This document shows, one piece after another, positions 6,379-8,085 of a stretch of DNA of 8,085 nucleotides. Origin of the DNA: Lentisphaeria bacterium (lineage in GTDB: Bacteria; Verrucomicrobiota; Lentisphaeria; Victivallales; UBA1829); the NCBI GenBank assembly GCA_019408975.1, contig DXVA01000196.1:1-8085 (forward strand), in the 5' to 3' direction. Under the pieces are notes generated by a model. It was not told where the DNA came from and made no database searches. It saw only the letters and a list, made by a program, of their open reading frames with translations. The first letter of the stretch is position 1; every line of letters starts with the position of its first letter. A program made the position numbers and the translations under genes.

Positions 6379-7131
6379 ATGTCGATGAAAAGTATTGCGG
6401 TGATTCCGGCGCGTTATGCCAGCACGAGATTTCCCGGCAAACTGCTGATGAATCTCGGCGGCAAGACGATTATCCAGCATGCCTGGGAGCGTACGAAACG
6501 TTCCAAGGCGGATGAAGTGCTGGTTGCCGTGGATGACCGGAGAGTCTTTGACGCCGCCAGAGCATTCGGCGCGGAGGTTGTGATGACTTCCCCGGATCAT
6601 CCGTCCGGCTCCGACCGGATCTGGGAGGCTGTTCAGGGGCATGATGCGGAGGCGGTCATCAATGTGCAGGGGGATGAACCGTTTGTCAAACCGCAGGTTA
6701 TCGACTCGCTGATTGACGCCATTTCAGCGGAAGACGCGCCGGATATGGCGACTGTTGCGGTGCCGTGCCCGCGCGCGGAGTATGAGAATAACCCGAATAT
6801 GGTGAAAGTCGTCATGACGGCGGACAATTTCGCGCTTTATTTCAGCCGTTCCATGATTCCGTTCCTGCGGACCGGCGGCGCCGAGATGGAGACTTACCGT
6901 CACTGGGGCATTTACGCTTACCGGCGTTCTTCGCTTGCCCGGTTTGTCTCCCTGCCGGAAGGCTGTCTGGAAAAATGCGAAAAGCTCGAACAGCTCCGCG
7001 CGCTTGAAAACGGAATGCGGATCAAAGTCATCAAGACCGTCTACCAGAGTGTCGGGATCGACACTCCCGAAGAACTCGTAAAAGCGGAACAGTTCCTTGC
7101 CGAACTGAAAAGCAGAGGGGAAGTGATATGA
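6379..7131 (+). CDS. kdsB: 3-deoxy-manno-octulosonate cytidylyltransferase (CMP-Kdo synthetase)
   Basis: KdsB couples Kdo to CMP from CTP, releasing pyrophosphate; CMP-Kdo is the donor that WaaA uses to attach Kdo to lipid A. At 250 residues it matches E. coli KdsB (248). Visible motifs are the nucleotide-binding IPARYASTRFPGK at 9-21, HPSGSDRIWEA, the Mg-binding NVQGDEPF with Asp99, HWGIYAYRR, KLEQLRALENG, and GIDTPEEL with Asp228, the second metal ligand position. The ATG at 6379 is preferred over ATG 6385 because GGGAG at 6365-6369 is 9 nt upstream of it. Its last four bases overlap the kdsA start (ATGA), which implies translational coupling. Confidence 0.97.
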   Translation: MSMKSIAVIPARYASTRFPGKLLMNLGGKTIIQHAWERTKRSKADEVLVAVDDRRVFDAARAFGAEVVMTSPDHPSGSDRIWEAVQGHDAEAVINVQGDEPFVKPQVIDSLIDAISAEDAPDMATVAVPCPRAEYENNPNMVKVVMTADNFALYFSRSMIPFLRTGGAEMETYRHWGIYAYRRSSLARFVSLPEGCLEKCEKLEQLRALENGMRIKVIKTVYQSVGIDTPEELVKAEQFLAELKSRGEVI

Positions 7132-7949
7132 AAACTGCAAAAGTCGGAAATTTTGAAATCGGCGGCCCGAAATTCACTCTGATCGGCGGGCCGTGTGTTG
7201 CGGAGAGCAGGGAGATCTGTTTTGAAATTGCGTCGTTCCTGAAAGGCCTCTGCGCCTCGCGCGGAGTGTCGTATATTTTCAAGGCGTCGTTCGACAAGGC
7301 GAACCGCTCCTCCGGCAGTTCATTCCGCGGCAACGGCATGGAATACGGACTTGAGATTCTTTCGGAGATCAAATCCGGGCTGAACCTGCCTGTCCTGACC
7401 GATATCCACGAATCGGTGCAGGCGGAGGCTGTCGCGAAGGTCGTGGACGTGCTCCAGATACCGGCGTTTCTCTGCCGCCAGACGGATCTGCTGGTCGCCG
7501 CCGCGCGAACCGGGCTTCCGGTCAATGTGAAGAAAGGGCAGTTCATGGCGCCGGAGGATATGAAAGGCGCGGTCGGAAAACTGGAGGGGGCTGGCTGTGA
7601 AAACATCATGCTGACAGAGCGCGGTTCCTCGTTCGGATATCACAATCTCGTCGTGGACATGAGGTCGCTTCAGACGATGCGTTCGTTCGGTTATCCGGTG
7701 ATTTTCGATGCGACGCATTCCGTTCAGCTTCCCGGCGGGCTCGGCAACGCTTCCGGCGGACAGCGTGAATTTATCGCGGCGCTTTCCCGTGCGGCGGCGG
7801 CGGTCGGCATCGACGGAATCTTCATGGAAGTGCATCCGCAGCCGGAGAAAGCGCTTTCGGACGGACCGAACAGCCTTGATTTTGCAAATGCGGAAAAAGT
7901 TCTTGACCAGGTGCTTGCGATTTATGAACTTACACGGAAAATGCAGTAA
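7128..7949 (+). CDS. kdsA: Kdo-8-phosphate synthase, metal-dependent (class II) type
   Basis: KdsA condenses D-arabinose-5-phosphate with phosphoenolpyruvate to give Kdo-8-phosphate, the committed step of Kdo synthesis. It has 273 residues, the normal length. Conserved blocks are GGPCVAES at 20-27, KASFDKANRSS at 52-62, the RQTDLL segment, DATHSVQLPGG at 194-204, SGGQREFI, and MEVHPQPEKALSDGPN. The residues Cys23, His197, Glu234 and Asp245 have the same spacing (174, 37, 11) as the metal ligands Cys11, His185, Glu222, Asp233 of Aquifex aeolicus KdsA. The E. coli metal-independent enzyme has Asn in place of the Cys, so this one should need a divalent metal. A good GAGGGG (7115-7120) stands 7 nt before the ATG, inside the end of kdsB. 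The 3' end overlaps the start of kdsC by 26 bp. Confidence 0.97.
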   Translation: MKTAKVGNFEIGGPKFTLIGGPCVAESREICFEIASFLKGLCASRGVSYIFKASFDKANRSSGSSFRGNGMEYGLEILSEIKSGLNLPVLTDIHESVQAEAVAKVVDVLQIPAFLCRQTDLLVAAARTGLPVNVKKGQFMAPEDMKGAVGKLEGAGCENIMLTERGSSFGYHNLVVDMRSLQTMRSFGYPVIFDATHSVQLPGGLGNASGGQREFIAALSRAAAAVGIDGIFMEVHPQPEKALSDGPNSLDFANAEKVLDQVLAIYELTRKMQ

Positions 7950-8085
7950 AATCAGAGCCGTCGTTCTGGATGTGGACGGCGTGTTGACCGACGGGCGGAT
8001 CGGATACGGCGGCGGGACGGAAAACGAGATCAAGTTTTTCAATGTCCGCGACGGGCACGGAATTGTGCTTGCACGCCGCGCGGGG
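7924..8085 (+). CDS. kdsC: Kdo-8-phosphate phosphatase (HAD family), 3'-truncated by window edge
   Basis: The first 54 residues are visible and the frame is still open at the window end; full KdsC is about 170-190 residues. The HAD nucleophile motif VVLDVDGVLTDG is at 13-24, with Asp16 the expected nucleophile and Asp18 the acid/base. It is followed by IKFFNVRDGHGIVLARRAG, the segment typical of the small KdsC tetramer that lacks a cap domain. KdsC hydrolyses Kdo-8-phosphate to Kdo and phosphate, the step between KdsA and KdsB. I chose the ATG at 7924, which overlaps the end of kdsA by 26 bp and gives the usual short N-terminus. The Shine-Dalgarno is weak (AGG at 7909-7911, 12 nt away), so expression probably depends on translation of kdsA; TTG at 7915 is the only nearby in-frame alternative I noted. 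General HAD phosphatases share the first motif, but the order kdsB-kdsA-HAD makes KdsC the clear choice. Confidence 0.93.
   Translation, partial: MNLHGKCSKIRAVVLDVDGVLTDGRIGYGGGTENEIKFFNVRDGHGIVLARRAG

Overview
The window looks like chromosomal DNA from a Gram-negative, lipopolysaccharide-making bacterium of moderately high GC content. A Kdo biosynthesis cluster (kdsB-kdsA-kdsC) shows the Gram-negative envelope. The sialate O-acetylesterase-type carbohydrate esterase and the DUF1015 gene fit a polysaccharide-degrading member of the PVC group, for example Lentisphaerota (Victivallis-like), or a Bacteroidetes-like lineage. This taxonomic guess is inference from gene content only.

Layout, left to right. 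(1) Positions 1-1650, plus strand: the C-terminal ~549 residues of a sialate O-acetylesterase-family enzyme whose start lies before the window. (2) Positions 1651-1988: a 338-bp non-coding stretch rich in hairpins. It holds a very stable GC hairpin, a consensus-like -35 element, a string of stem-loops with a duplicated 12-nt segment, and a textbook plus-strand intrinsic terminator at 1905-1930. I read it as a candidate small structured RNA or RNA switch, and it is the most novel item here. (3) Positions 1989-4850, minus strand: a complete uvrA (953 aa), convergent with the esterase. (4) Positions 4851-5130: a divergent promoter region between uvrA and the next operon, with a recognisable promoter in each direction and an operator-like palindrome near the predicted uvrA transcription start. 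(5) Positions 5131-8085, plus strand: a tight operon of DUF1015, kdsB, kdsA and the start of kdsC, which runs off the right edge.

How the genes work together. KdsA condenses arabinose-5-phosphate with PEP to Kdo-8-phosphate, KdsC removes the phosphate, and KdsB activates Kdo with CTP for transfer to lipid A. KdsA is clearly the metal-dependent class: it has the Cys-His-Glu-Asp set with exactly the Aquifex-type spacing. The DUF1015 protein leads this operon and has no established role in Kdo synthesis. UvrA (nucleotide excision repair) and the esterase (glycan deacetylation) are independent neighbours. No mobile elements, CRISPR arrays, tRNA or rRNA genes were seen.
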